Positions 11,555 to 24,400 of a stretch of 64,000 bases of DNA are shown here, piece after piece. The stretch is from Coturnix japonica. Lineage: Eukaryota; Chordata; Aves; Galliformes; Phasianidae. The notes below the pieces were generated by a model. The model searched no databases, was not told the DNA's origin, and saw only the letters and a list, made by a program, of their open reading frames with translations. Location: contig NC_029521.1 of the NCBI RefSeq assembly GCF_001577835.2, positions 23,471,118 to 23,535,117 of the forward strand, written 5' to 3'. The stretch's first letter is position 1. Each line of letters opens with the position of its first letter. A program made the position numbers and the translations under genes.

Positions 11555-13710
11555 CTGAAGCAATGAAGTTATTTCCAAAGGTTGCAAACTGTATTCAAAT
11601 TCGTTGGTAATCTAAACCCATAAGACTTTGATGAATAGCTGGCACAGACTTAGTAGAAGGAGCAGCTGTTCTCGGAGGGATTTTGGTGCAATAGTGAGGG
11701 TAAGTGCAGGCTTGCTGGGATAACAAGAAGCAGGAGTCACTCTCATAAGCCTCAGCATCAGCCTGCTTTTCTGACTGAGGGCGAAAGGGGCAGAGATGAA
11801 AGAGAAAACACTTTTTCCTCTAAGAGGGCTAAGCCACATCATCCCACCTGCACCACAGGGGAGGTTACAACCCCATGGCAAAGGATGCCTTGGCACTGGG
11901 GATGCAACCATCTCCTGCATCTCCAGCTGAACTCATCACAGGCAAAGAACAGCCCCATCTGATATCAATCTGTCTGTGGCTGGAAGCATCCCTACCTGAC
12001 TTCAAATGCTCTTACAGCATACAGCAGGGGAGCTTTTCCTGCTTCTTTACCTGTACTGCACACAACAGGGGACCATAGCAGAGTGGTCTTCCATCACAAG
12101 AGATCGAACCCCACTCGCTTTCCTCTGCAGCCGCATTTCTGACCTCCGCAGTAGCAGCTGCATTCCCTGTTCTGTTTATTTTAATCTTTAGTGAAATAGC
12201 AGATCTATTTTCTTCACATATCTGTTTTATATGTAAGGACAATAAACGGTCACTTATAAACAGGACTGAGCATTCACAAGCTAAAGACAGCTTGTGCATG
12301 CAAGCCCAGAGGCACTGACTCACCTTAAAAATTAACTCAGCCAAAAATCTGCAGCCCAATCTGATGTAATAAACAAGTCTCACTTGTCCAAATCAAAGCT
12401 TCTCTTACTGAGTTACCCTACTGCAAACATACAAAAACTTTGGCTGTTACTTAGGTGTTATAAATACCTAAGTTTCATTTACTTTTTCCTTTAATTCAAA
12501 ACTTCTCTAACTACAGCTGCAAGCAAATAAGTACAACATAAGAGGAAAAAAAAAAAAGTACAACTTGAATGAAATACTGAATAGTTGACAGTGTCTGTAC
12601 AACTGTCTGTATTTATGAAAGGCATTGCCTTCCTCTTATGCAGTTTTGTGGGTTTGTTTTAATTAGGAGATATTTTACTTCCATAACCTTTTATGATGAA
12701 GTCTACTGAACTGAGACATTATAATCATATTTGCAGATTGCAGGTGACAATTGCTACAGTAGTTTTCTAAACCAGTCATTAAATCCCCGCTGACTGAATC
12801 CAGGACAGAAAACAGTAACATGAACATCCAACAAAACATTTTGTTTCGTTTTTAAACAGTCCTTCTATACTTGTATCCCTGTATTCACACATATTCAGGA
12901 CTGAACACCATAGGTTGTTATTGCTAAGCAAGACAAAGAGACAATGACCCTTAGGGGTTCAGAAACAGAGCTGCTGTTCACTTCACTGCAAGTCAGAGAT
13001 CCTTAAAAAGCATGCGTCCGTAGGAAGAAAATCCAAGAAAAACTCATGAGCTGTCACCCTAAGAATTGAGCAGAACTAAGAAAAAGGCTACAGAAAAGAG
13101 GAAGCAGCTTTCTATAGTTCAAATTACAGCCCTTTTCCCTGAGGGCTAATTAAAGACAGATCATTTAGATAGCATCTGGGTAAAGGACCCTCCCTGAGAA
13201 CAACAAATTCAATTGTTGCTCTCACATCCCAGCTTACCCCCAAACTGTACAGAATGGTTCTGCACTGGCAGCTATGTTGCAGAAAGGATTGACTGTCTTC
13301 ACAGATGCATTTTCTCCTGGTAAATAACAGGGTCTCTCTCTACTGCCATAAAAACGGTAAGGACTGCATCTGATTGTTGAGGATATCTTGCAACTTTATG
13401 TGCAAGACATGAGTTTGAAATTAGCCACAAGTAGTTTGCGTGCAGAGCTATCGTACTAGGAAAACTTTAATTATAGACATAATTGGTTCATACACTGTTC
13501 TGCAAAGATCTCAGTGTTTCCTGCAACAACAAGGTGGTGAACATCACTGGCTCCAATTGTTACTTCACTGAAATAGATATCTAGATTACTGACTTAGAGA
13601 GAATGAGATGATTTGGAAGTGTGATTTTCTTTAAAAACCATCTTACCTCAAATCTGCAGACTCCTTCCATTAAAAACTGGCAAATATTAGTAAATCTCAA
13701 CCTAGCTGGG

Positions 13711-13762
13711 TTTTTTTTGTTTGTTTGTTTTTGTTGGGGTTTTGTTTGTTTGTTTGTTTTTT
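13711..13762 (+). repeat. (TTTG)n simple repeat
   Basis: This is a T-rich tract with repeated TTTG units, interrupted by GTTGGGG. It is a low-complexity microsatellite with no other content. Confidence 0.85.
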
Positions 13763-14709
13763 ACCATTTTATACAGCTCCGATTACCTGGTCTAATAGGG
13801 CAGTGCTCTAGCAGTTTCCAAATTACATTGGAACGTAACCTCCTTAGGTCATTTTTAGATTTTAGCATATATTTTATATCTTAATTAGATCTTATTCTTG
13901 CTGATTTACTAGCTTGATGACATCTGACCAAGAGACTGAATCTAGCTTTTTCAACAGAGCCAGAACCTAGTCTGTAAGTTATTCCTTACTGTATTAAATG
14001 ATTTTTTCACCCTGCGTGACAGTACAACACTATCCAGAAGGGAGGTGAATCAATACAGGGGCTACTACACAGAGTAGTCAGCACTTCTAGCTTCTCAGTA
14101 GATAAAGATACATTGGAAAACAGATCTAAGGGCACATCTCATGGCTTGGCAACACTAACTGGACTCCAAACATAAGAAGTTTCTTTCATTATTCCTACCT
14201 CAAGCAAGTTGACTTAACCTATCCCTAGCAGTCCCCTGCACGCCCACTCTTGTTCAGGGCTTAGTAAGCACTACGGGCTGACAGATATTTACTAGAAGGG
14301 CAGGAGGAAACAGCCCCCAAAAGGAACTGTTTAATGCTCAGCAAGTGACTTTTCAACCAGACAAGGGACAATTGCTCTTCTATATGCTGAAGTCACTATC
14401 AGCAGCCATTTGTATATTTGTTTAGTGTCAATTGGACTCACAGTTAGCACTTCATATTGTTGTTTCACAACAGAGAGATAAGCAATAATTTTTTCACTTC
14501 CAGCAAGTCAACCCCCACACCAAGGCACTTGCAGAGATGTGTGTGCAAAATTCAGTCTGTATTATAGGACACTGAAACCACTGATTATTTTTCATTTAGA
14601 TTTATCTTTGCCAAATAATTGCCAGGCACCACACAGATTGCTTGATATGCCGTAGGATATCTAGGCATAACCTAGGCAACAAAGCAGGAGGGCCCCTCTA
14701 CTTGCTTGT

Positions 14710-14714
<5 letters not shown>

Positions 14715-14741
<27 letters not shown>
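14715..14741 (+). repeat. A27 homopolymer with purine tail
   Basis: Twenty-seven A residues are followed by GAAAAAGAAAA. No retroposed body or target duplication could be seen upstream, so this is treated as a simple repeat. Confidence 0.9.
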
Positions 14742-14744
<3 letters not shown>

Positions 14745-17169
14745 AAAGAAAATGATTATCAGTGTGAGCGTTTCCATTCATGCAGACGGATGGCGACAAG
14801 GAGAGAATTGCCTACTACTGAAAAAAATAAAGTATATTCCACACATTCATTAGCTTTGTTCACTCAGGAACAAGGCCACGTAATTTAGAAAGTTACATGC
14901 AGTGTAATTAGATGGTTACTACAAATATATTCATCAGCTGAAAAGTCCAAATGAAAGAGGAAAACATAATGGTTCTCACAGAGATTATTTTTCCAACAAA
15001 ATAGAAAACAACAAGAGGAGGCTGGCTTCATTTTTCTGACTATTTACTACCTATAAGCTTTCACTTTCCTAACACAGACCAACTTCTACCAAAACAATTC
15101 AACATTTCCATTTTATAAACACTGACAAGAAAGATTTCAGCCCTTTTTAAACACAGTTTGTACATTTATAAAATTAGAAAACAGAACATTCTAGTACTAT
15201 TTTTCTCTGACATCCTTTCCAAAAAAGCTTTCAACTTGCTGGAAACCAGATGACTACGCAGCCTGGGTCAAAGACAAAGGGCTGTGCTCACTACTCAGGA
15301 GATGGAGCAGAGATGTCACCAACAGACTGATGCTGCAGGCACTTTCCTCAGCTTTTCCCTACCTCTCCTGCCTGTTTGCCTCTTCCACTAGGATCTCACC
15401 TACAGCTTTCTCATCCTCTATATATGTACATAAGCAGCATACTGCAAGCAGTTGGAAAAACAACCTTGTTCACCTGCAGTCAGATTAGATGCTGGGTGCC
15501 CTGTTTGAGCAAGAGCAGAAATTCAAAAGAACAGTATTTGAGTTCCTTTTATAATATTAACTGTCCAGGAAAAGGCATCCCAGTCACAACAGTTCAGGGT
15601 TTTTCTATTAAAATATCACCCTAATGCATCTCCAGGAGCTCAAATTATATGAAACTAGAAAATTTAATTCTTTATTCTACAAATGTAGAAATTCTAAATT
15701 ACAAGCCAAGCATTTCTGGCATCACTAATTACAGAACAAGGTCTAAAAATAAACAAAAATATTTTAAACTCAAGGACAATGCCAACTATTAACAGAATTA
15801 CTATTTCCACACGCTATAATTACTGAAAAATTCAGTTCAAAAAGTCTAATGAAATCTAACCCTTATTATCCAAGGGTGGTTTTTTTTTTTGTTTGTTTGT
15901 TTTCCTCTGCCAATTCTTAGCTTTGTTTAGAAGCACTCAAAATGTTACATTTTAATTTCTGAAAGGTCAGTTCCTGTGCAGGGAAGGACCATTAAATTTG
16001 CCAGGGCTTCAGGTATGTTGTGTTCATGTAGGTGAACTGTGATAGCACTGAGAATGCTCAAGATCACTGATACAGAACTTCTGGGCAATGAAAAAAAAAT
16101 AAATTATTTTCTACTATGAGTTTCTAGTCAGCAGCATGATTGAGCTGTGCAAGAACATAAGATGCTCTCCCAAGATCAAAGAACTTTAAAATCCAGCTAA
16201 TCTCACAAATGTCAGGTGGTATTGCTTAGTATAACCTAAGCTTCAACAAGGTCTCAAACCCCTTACTATTTTGGTGAGGGCTTTAAGTGAAGACAATTTC
16301 AGTCCTATTTTAAAGAAAGTCAACAATCTGACAATACAAAAGGTCAGGTGGGTCTTCTACTTCTGAGAACTCCAAAATAAAGGAGAATGTAAGAGATGAC
16401 AGAAGGGTTTGCAGAGTCAAGTATCCTCTAGGAAAAATGCCAGATGAAGTTAGACGGGAAAAGATCACACAGCTCTGCAATTTAGAGTCACTAAGAGGGA
16501 CAATATTGGAATTTTCATGAAACAACTGAGATACCGGGGAAGCTGACAAGGAAAATTGTGAAGACCACAGTTTATTTCTCTTATACAAACAGGTTAAGAA
16601 TTAGTTGAAACTTTTCTGCATAAGAGCTTACTTCTAACAAAGATTCCCATCCTCCTTCTCCCCATTCCCAAAGAAAATCATCATCCAGCAGAACCCTCTG
16701 AAATTGCTTCCAAAATTTCATTAGAGATGAGCAGTAGAGGCTGATAACAGATGTTTAAATTTCCCTTAGTCTTATGATGTGGAATGTACAGAAGGACAGT
16801 ATCTTCTGTAATTCACCAGGATTACCATGATATACCTTTTATTAATAAAAGGCTTTGGATTTCAAGTATTTTCAAGAAATATTTCCTCACAAGAGAACTG
16901 CATTTCTTCTGCTTTCTGTTGTTTATTAAAAAAGACTAAACTGGATTCTTGATTTCCCTCATGCCTAACTCCCACTAATGATGAAGCATGTTTTATGTTT
17001 ACTCTAGCTTGGTTATTAAAAAACTTTCCAGCACTAAAGTCACAAAGCCAACAACAGTCCTTTCAGATCCTTGCAGCAGGGAGGCAGCATAACACACCAA
17101 AATCTGAACACAGTTTAAGTAATTACCTTCTTAGACCCTAGACTAGATTCAAAAACATATTTTTCTGTA

Positions 17170-17199
17170 TTTTTTTTTTAATTTTTTTTTTTTTTTTTT
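17170..17199 (+). repeat. T-rich tract
   Basis: This is a nearly pure T tract broken by two A residues. It lies 60 bases from the candidate exon at 17260-17326, on its downstream (minus-strand intron) side. It may simply be a microsatellite. Confidence 0.85.
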
Positions 17200-17259
17200 A
17201 CACAGCCTACTGGTGCTGCATTTCCAGATGACTGTTACTAAAACAGTACTTGAACTTAC

Positions 17260-17326
17260 CTCTCCATGCATAATGTATGCATTAGGTAAGCATAGAGATG
17301 AGGAGTTGAGTTCACCACTCAACTTC
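17260..17326 (-). other. Candidate internal coding exon, minus strand (67 nt)
   Basis: This segment has the best pair of splice signals in the window. On the minus strand the acceptor is a long pyrimidine tract ending TTTTTCTGGCAG, with a possible branch site TTATCAC upstream, and the donor is GAG|GTAAGTTC. Of the three frames only one is open. Entered in phase 2, it reads 22 codons, beginning KLSGELNSSS and ending NAYIMHGE, and leaves in phase 0. The composition looks coding-like. I do not recognise the protein. The segment also contains an inverted repeat (ATGCATA, three bases, TATGCAT at 17266-17282). Its phase does not follow directly from the candidate at 29057-29104, so another exon would have to lie between. 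It remains unproven, since strong pairs also arise by chance. Confidence 0.26.
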
Positions 17327-20016
17327 CTGCCAGAAAAATAAGAAGTGATAATACTTGGACTTGGGTAATTGGCAGTAAGATAGCTATACAGTATTTTTCA
17401 TTATACTTTGCAAAGGAACGTGCAGAGAAGACACTGGCATTATCACCCTGTCATTACAGGAATGAATTAGGAATAGAAAGGTGAATAAATTAGTCTATAA
17501 AGGGAAGTTTTTTGGCACCATCAGGACATTCCCTTAGTGTCAAGTACACATTTTCCACACACTTGACTACTAGTATAATTTACTTGAGAGTAGAAGTACA
17601 TTTTCTTTTCACCTGGCAGCAAAGATGATTAATTTTTGGTGAATAGTTTTTCCAACATATATGGTCACTTCCACATCAAAGAATGTATTTTGAATCATTC
17701 CCATTTAAAAAGATGCTCTGCTTCACTCTGATTCAAGCAGGAAGTAGTGCTAGGAAATCTCACATCATATGGCTTAGGAGGTTCAAATAACACTGAAATC
17801 TGGGCCGCAAAACTAGAGATTGTGGGAAGAAAAGAAAGCAGTGGAAGATTCTTTCATGTTTTAAACAAGTTATAAAGTTGTAAAAGAAGTTTTCTACCGA
17901 TAACGTAAAGAAAGTCAGTAAATGACTTCCCTGTTCCTTTGCAGACAGATAGTATTTTTCTGTCACTCAGACAACTGTTTTCCATTACCACTATCACAGT
18001 AACATAGAATCTTTTCTCTCCACTTCTTCCAAAAAAATATTCATCATTTATAGATAACATCTCAGTTCTTTCTCTTCATCTCTTGCTAACAAGATTCCCT
18101 CCAAATCTCCATTTCAGGATTTGTGAAGGTTTCACATCATTCTTGTCCAAGACAATATTAACTTTCTACATCTGTGTGGCAAAGATGGGGAGAGGTTCAT
18201 CTTGAAATGAATTCTCAGGTTGACTCCGTCATTTTAAAACCAGAGTTCTTTATTCTCAATATATTTCTCAGCATCAACCACTTTTAACATCTTTATTTCC
18301 AGGTGGGCGGAATATTGAGCAAGAGGGCCATTTTCTTCCCATAACGAAATGCCCTCAAAAGATGACATTATTCAGATCTGTAAGCAGTTTACAAAGTATT
18401 TTCTAATAATATTCTTCTCTTCCTATTCCTGCCTGGAAAGTGTGGTGTGGTTCTCATGTTCAAAGCACATTCTAAGTATCATGTACTTACATTGTCAACA
18501 CTACCATTTAGGAAGTTATTTGCTTTCATGACCTTCTGCATTATTTCAGTTCACCTCTAAGATCTTGTCCTGAGTAAAAGCATAATTCACAGTTCTCTTC
18601 CCTGAATGACAATAGCTAATTCCCTGCCTATCACTGTGAGCATTACAATTCAGGGAATATTACTCCCTGTGTTCATTACTTTGTTTTGCTTACAGAACTA
18701 TTTCGCTAGCTTTGCTCAGAAAGACAGGATCACTCAATCTTTCTGCAAGTTTTAATTCCATCTTGTTGAAACAACTTCCAATTCTCTTTTTACTTGCTAT
18801 GAACATACGGCTTCCCACACTGCAGAAACTGATTTTGCATGCTTTACTTTTTTTAAACCATCTTTCAACACATCATTTCCATAATCAATGATACCTTCAT
18901 TTCTACAAAAACCTATGTTTGAAACAAATCAAAAGCTTTTTTTAGGAAGGGTGCTATTCTACAGCATCCCGATTGTTTCACTTTCAATATTCATCAGCTT
19001 CTCTAACATGCAAGTTAACTTCATCCAAAAAGAACACACAGAAATCGCCTAACATATATTTTGAAATCAAAAAAGTAAGAACTTTCCATTAGGAACTGCT
19101 TTTAATGTTGCAAACAAATAATTTTGTAGTTGCCTTCCTATTGAAATCTTTATGGAGCATTACTAATGTAGGCTCTTGCTACGCTCACCCTCTTTTAAGA
19201 ACTTGATTGCTTCCCATTTGGGAATGAGCGCCAGGCCTTTTTACTTCCCTTTCCAGCAAGAGCAGCCTGCTTTTATCCAGCACCAGTAAGGACCACCTGT
19301 TCTACAATAAAAGAAGAAAAAAACCATGCGTGGGAGATGGAAAAAAGTGGAGGATGGGATAAATTAAAAACAGCTAAGGACATACGCTAAAAGAAACAGC
19401 AACACAGACCTCAGTGACCTCCTTATACTTGATTATGACTTCTGATCAGCTTTCTGTAGAAACCTGCTTTGTTTTGGGTTTCTGAAGGATTTTCTTGGGC
19501 TAGTTCATGTTCTGGTGCTTAATAAGGAGAGAGAGATGGGCTTTTTTGTTTGTTTTTCCAGAGAAAGTTTGTGAGTTCCACAATTTTTCCAGGAAATAAA
19601 AGGTAAATATATCATTGTGTCCTTGCAGCACTTGTGGCTCAGATAAGGAGTTTAAAACAGCCAACAGCTGCTCCTCAGCAGGTTAAGCACCTAGCTGATC
19701 TCCAGCTTCTCATTTAAGTTACAGAGTGAGACCCTAATATCCTTACACCTCTTACCAGCACAAATCTAAGTTAAGATATGCTATCACTGCTTACTTTTAG
19801 TCTCATTTCATATGCTCTTCTCTGATGCTTAGCCATTGACTTACAAAAATTGCTATTGGGATGTTTGGAAAGTGACCAAAACTGCTAACCAATGGTGGTA
19901 TGATGCCAGCCAAGAAGTAAAAATCCAGAGATCACATTCCTGACCTTGACAACAGGGAGTAACTTCAGAACTTAGATCCTAACAAGTGAATATTCAGTTC
20001 TTGAAAATGCTCTGGG
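17327..20016. other. Non-coding DNA, nothing recognised
   Basis: This is AT-rich sequence with short open frames only. I saw no repeat, RNA gene or motif cluster that I could support. Confidence 0.6.
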
Positions 20017-20320
20017 AATCACAGAATGATTTGGGTTGGAAGGGACCTTTAAAGATCACCTAGTTCCAGGCCCCCTGCTAGAGGCAGGGAAACCTCACAC
20101 TAGATAAGATCATTCACAGCCTCATCCAGCCTGACCTTGAGTGCACTGGGCAACCTGTTCCAGTGTCTCACCACCCTCACGGTAAAGTATTTAATCCTAA
20201 TTCCTAGTCTAAATCAATCTATCTTCCAGTTTTAAACCATTTCCCCTTGTCCTGTATCTATATGACCTTCTAAAAAGGACACATAGCTCTCCTGAAGGCC
20301 CCTTTAAGGTAGTAGAAAGT
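20017..20320 (-). mobile_element. CR1 LINE 3' end fragment, minus strand
   Basis: The plus strand gives a textbook reverse-complement CR1 tail: 'AATCACAGAATGATTTGGG', 'TTGGAAGGGACCTTTAAAG', 'GCAACCTGTTCCAGTGTCTC', 'ACCACCCTCACGGTAAAG', 'TTTTAAACCATTTCCCCTTG', and 'AGGCCCCTTTAAGGTA'. It is a 5'-truncated minus-strand insertion of about 300 bases. It is less diverged than the copies at 1.8 kb and 36 kb, so it is perhaps younger. I saw no target-site duplication. Confidence 0.93.
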
Positions 20321-21468
20321 GAAGTGATGCACTATACTGGAAGCAAGGAAGGAGTGGCACAGCAACCATACACTTACTATTTCAGTGACTGCTTGCATCA
20401 GTATCCTAGAAACACAGCTTTAAGTAATTTTCCTGTTTCCAAAGTTTGGAGAACATGTTGGGGGAGAACAGACCTGAGCAGCCACTGCTCTGCAAGCTGG
20501 AATCTCCCACAAAATACAAAGGGAGTTAATAAACAGTACTCAGAATACCCACAGTCACTCTGCAACAAGGCTAAAACTTGTTGTTCTTCCCTGCATTTGT
20601 TTTTCTATTTTGGGTTTGGTTTTCTTATTTTTGCTGGGGGGGGAGGGATGTTTGTTTTGTTTATTTTCCTGATATTTATGCAAATAAACCCAAAATTAAT
20701 GATGGTTCTGCTGTTTTTGTGGCTGGTTTTCTTTTTCCAAACTTTATTCACTGTTACCACAATACCCCAGGAAAAAAAAAAAAAAAGAGATCAGATTTGA
20801 TAAACAACAAAAGAAGATAAAAGAGAAGAATGAAAAGGAAAATATAGCTAGTAGAAAGGATGCACATAGTACAGATAAGTACTAAAAGTAATACAAAGAA
20901 GTATAATAAGTGCCCATAAATATGATTAAAATGAATTTAGTTTTTTCCTCTTTAACCATCTTTACAAATCCTTAATAGCCCCCCAAAAAATCTACCTTTA
21001 AGTTTGGAATCCAAAGGCAATAGCAATACTCATTGGCAAGTTCCCACCTCAGTGGAGATGCAGCAAACATAATTTATATTTGTCTTTGCTTCTTAGGTAT
21101 ATAATCTCAGTAGACTTATGCCTAACTATAATTGCGAGCTTCTTTCAACAGAAGTATTACAATACAACAGCATTTGAAGGTAAAAGAGAAAGAACAGAGT
21201 GAGAGGTGGAGGTGTCTATTAAAAGGAGTATTAGTTTCAAGACAGTCATGTTTTCCTCACATACTGATAGGGTAATTTAAAAGAAAAGGTGTTTCTGTGC
21301 AGACACAGACACCTCAGATTTCTGTACCTTTCCCAGAAAAATAAAGTACTAGTCACGTTCCAAATAGAACAAAAATGTTTACTCATGCTGTAAGAGCAAG
21401 CCAACTGTCCTAACTCATGGTAAAGGGTAACAGATATTATGCTTTCTGTTAAAACACTCTGTTCATAA

Positions 21469-21494
21469 TTTTTTTTTTTTTTTTTTTTTTTTTT
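21469..21494 (+). repeat. T26 homopolymer
   Basis: This is an unbroken run of 26 T residues. It could be the poly(A) of a minus-strand retroposed sequence, but no such body is recognisable at higher coordinates. Confidence 0.9.
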
Positions 21495-24400
21495 GCTGCT
21501 TAAGTTCAGAAGTATATGAACTGAAACAAACATCAACAAGAGCCAGAGTGTAATCCCCTTAGAGAACAAAATCCACTGAAATCAGCAGTCAACCCAAGCA
21601 ATCCCCTTATACATACTCCATCACAGCAAGGTTGCTAAACCACTGCTCAACAAGGAGTAGTTCAAGCTAGTTAAAATGGGAGTGCTGGGGGGATAACCTT
21701 CTTATCTACACCCAACATGTGTCAGATAAATTGAGTGACCTGGATGAGAGGCACTACCATGAACACTTCCAGTGCAGCAAGTTGTTGTTCCCCACTAAAC
21801 ACAACCAAATACACAAAATCTACCTTGGGACTGCTGGCTTACACAGCTCCAGCTCTTGCATGGCTTAAATCAATATGTGTTTCATGGGTGTTGGCACAAA
21901 CAGGAAGAGCAGCTTATGTAAGTAGGTGCACACCCTCACTGAATCCAAGCCCTTCTAAGCTTTGAGGAGGACTACAGTTGAGGGATCTTGTTCATCAGCA
22001 GAAACCCAGAAGCCTGTCACAGCTCACAGGGCTTAGCCAGAGTCCTCTCATACATCAAGTTTACTAAGCCACAGCAAGAGCTTTAAGATTACATCCACAC
22101 AGCTGAGGAATTAAGTCTTCCATTCCCCATGAGTTCCTTGCTGCAAATATTATTTTTAGAATCAGCAAAGTTTGTAACTGGCAGAACAGTCTTATCAGCC
22201 TTGTGTTCTTGGGTTGTATTGAAACAGGAGATAAGAGGAGGAGTTCCCAGCTGTGTGGGAGATGGTCAGGAAATCCCATAGCTTTTATAGGGTCTAGTCT
22301 TGCAAAAAATTATTTCTTAAGAGTCCTATCTTCTGGAAGCATAAGACTGCAACAGCCAACTTCAGGGAGAAGAGAACATGAAATTCTAGAGGTGTTCTCC
22401 AGAACACCCTCTCAGAATAGAATGAACCAACAAGAAAACTGAGATCGGTTAACAGTTTGTTGGCACACTTTTGTTTTTTTAATAATCTTCTACAAAATGA
22501 GATCTTTCCCATTTGTACTGCATTTCCCCTTCCATTATCATACTAATACTCTGAAATCCTTCACAAAGCACAGAATGAATTCCACAGAGCTCCTCATAGC
22601 CTCTGCAGTTCAAGATGCTTCCTACCAGGGTACAAACTCGCTGCTCCTCACCTCATGCCTAAACTCCTTGCCCTGAAAAACATCTTGACACAGCTCACAT
22701 CTATAACTTCATTTAAACAGCCATAAAGAATAAGTGTTCTGAAAGATTCATCTTGGCTCCTAATCCCCTTTCATCTCCCAAACCCTTGCCACGGCTTAGA
22801 TAATCACATGAGAAAACAAGAATGGAGAGGCACAGCCCCTTCCACAGTTTCTGTGAAGCTCCTCTTGACACTCCTGCACAAGACTATGCACTGACAGCAA
22901 AAGCCAGTCATTTTCTCCACTACCGCCCTTTTCAGCTTCCAAGTTTTGCTGTAGGAAGCATCTCCTCTCTTCCTCACTTCACCTACCCATCCAACTGCCT
23001 TATCCCAGTCTGTTCTGTCTCTAGAAAAAATGCTGTAGTTATCCAGCCTCACTACAGCTGCCTGTAATCCTGATGGACAACACTGGTGTGAAGCAATGAC
23101 AGCTTTCCTCTTCAGGACAGATTTTCATTCCTCGTTCCCACTTAACACTCAAAGATGTTGCTAAACTATGCAAGCAGTGCCAGAAAAAGCAAAGTGCTCT
23201 GCCTAGAGGAGAGTGCCAAATCTCAGCTTTTAGAAACAGTCTGAGCAACCTACATACACGTCAACACACTACTTTCTAGCATCTACAGATCAATTAGTTA
23301 CCTACACAGTCTCAATTCCCACCCAAACAGAAGCTCAGTGATTCACAGAAGAGGCAGTAGGTTGAATCTTTTTAAAACCCATGCCATTTAACTTGCAATT
23401 TCGCAAGCATTTGATTCAAACCACTTCTCCGGTTGTTCGCTCTGCATAGAAAAGTTTCAAGTTTCTCACAATGATGCAAATCACACGAGTTTCAGTTGAA
23501 CAGGTCTGCAACTGCATTATCTCCCATACAAAATACTGCGAAGTCCCACCTCAGTAGAAGCCTCATACCAGTAAAAGGAAACTCAGTATTTTCACAGAAG
23601 GTTTTATTGACTTCTTTTATTTCTTTTCGACTTTATAGTTTTACAAGGAAAAAAAAAAGAATACCAGACAGGATATTTCAAGTTCTGCTTTTCACCCAAA
23701 CTCATGATTTGGCCTTCACATACACCGGCAAGGGTTAGAAATAATGTAATAACTTTATTATTGAGATACCTTAAGAGTTTGATTCTGAGGCTTTCCATAA
23801 GAAGAACAAATAAGCTTAAAAGTAATTTCCACTTTTCTGCTTTTCTGAAGAGACCAAAGACATGTATATCATAACTGTGCGAAACCATTTCCACTTGCCT
23901 GTGTTTGATTTTCTGGTACTAAAGGTCATCCCATCTCATAACCAGTGCAATTACAGTTGAACGTAGCTTTTAATTTGAAGTCTGTTTTATCATCCCTATG
24001 CAGAGGTATTAGACCAACAAGAAGTCTACAGTGCATACTAAGACATCACACAATGAATCATTTAGGTTGATGAGCCATGAGGCAGTTACCAAAGAGAAAT
24101 TAAAATGCAGGGCAAGAGAGACAAAAGATGTATCAGACAATCAGATTTGAAAATAGATGAAAAGTAATGAAGCAGAGAATCAGAAAAGAAGTCTATATTT
24201 AATCAATACCACAGATCTGACAATACTTCATTCTGAACACAAGAGCAGTTTGCTTTTCTTCATGCCGGGTGGCATTCATATCACATAAAGCCAAAAAAGC
24301 CAAAAAGCTTCACAGATGTGAAGCATTGTTCACACCATAAATATCTGACTACTAAAAGCAAAGCTCTTCTTCAAACCTCATCTTAAGAGAGGCACCATAT

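Larger units (their letters stand above)
11042..17259. other. Repeat-poor non-coding DNA
   Basis: Apart from the exon-like segment listed separately at 11445-11554, I see only simple sequence: an A12 run at 12546-12557, TTTG repeats at 13711-13762 and 15880-15903, and an A27 run at 14715-14741. Minus-strand splice-like pairs also occur at 12324-12360 (perfect donor AAG|GTGAGT, open for 12 codons as LGCRFLAELIFK) and near 13647-13676. All open frames are under 125 codons and unrecognised. Confidence 0.5.

Noticed and set aside
12012-12383. 123-codon minus-strand frame
   Set aside because: No domain or compositional signal. A perfect donor inside it suggests at most a short exon (12324-12360), not a whole gene.
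16778-16800. miR-1-like word (GTGGAATGTACAGAAGG)
   Set aside because: Mismatches inside the mature region and no hairpin partner nearby.
20324-20800. 158-codon open frame, the longest in the window
   Set aside because: The second half is a T-rich low-complexity run giving artificial membrane-like segments, the first half shows no domain, and a frame this long is expected roughly once by chance in 64 kb of AT-rich DNA.
23350-23370. let-7-like word (GAGGCAGTAGGTTGAAT)
   Set aside because: Several mismatches to let-7 and no complementary arm within 100 bases, so no hairpin precursor.
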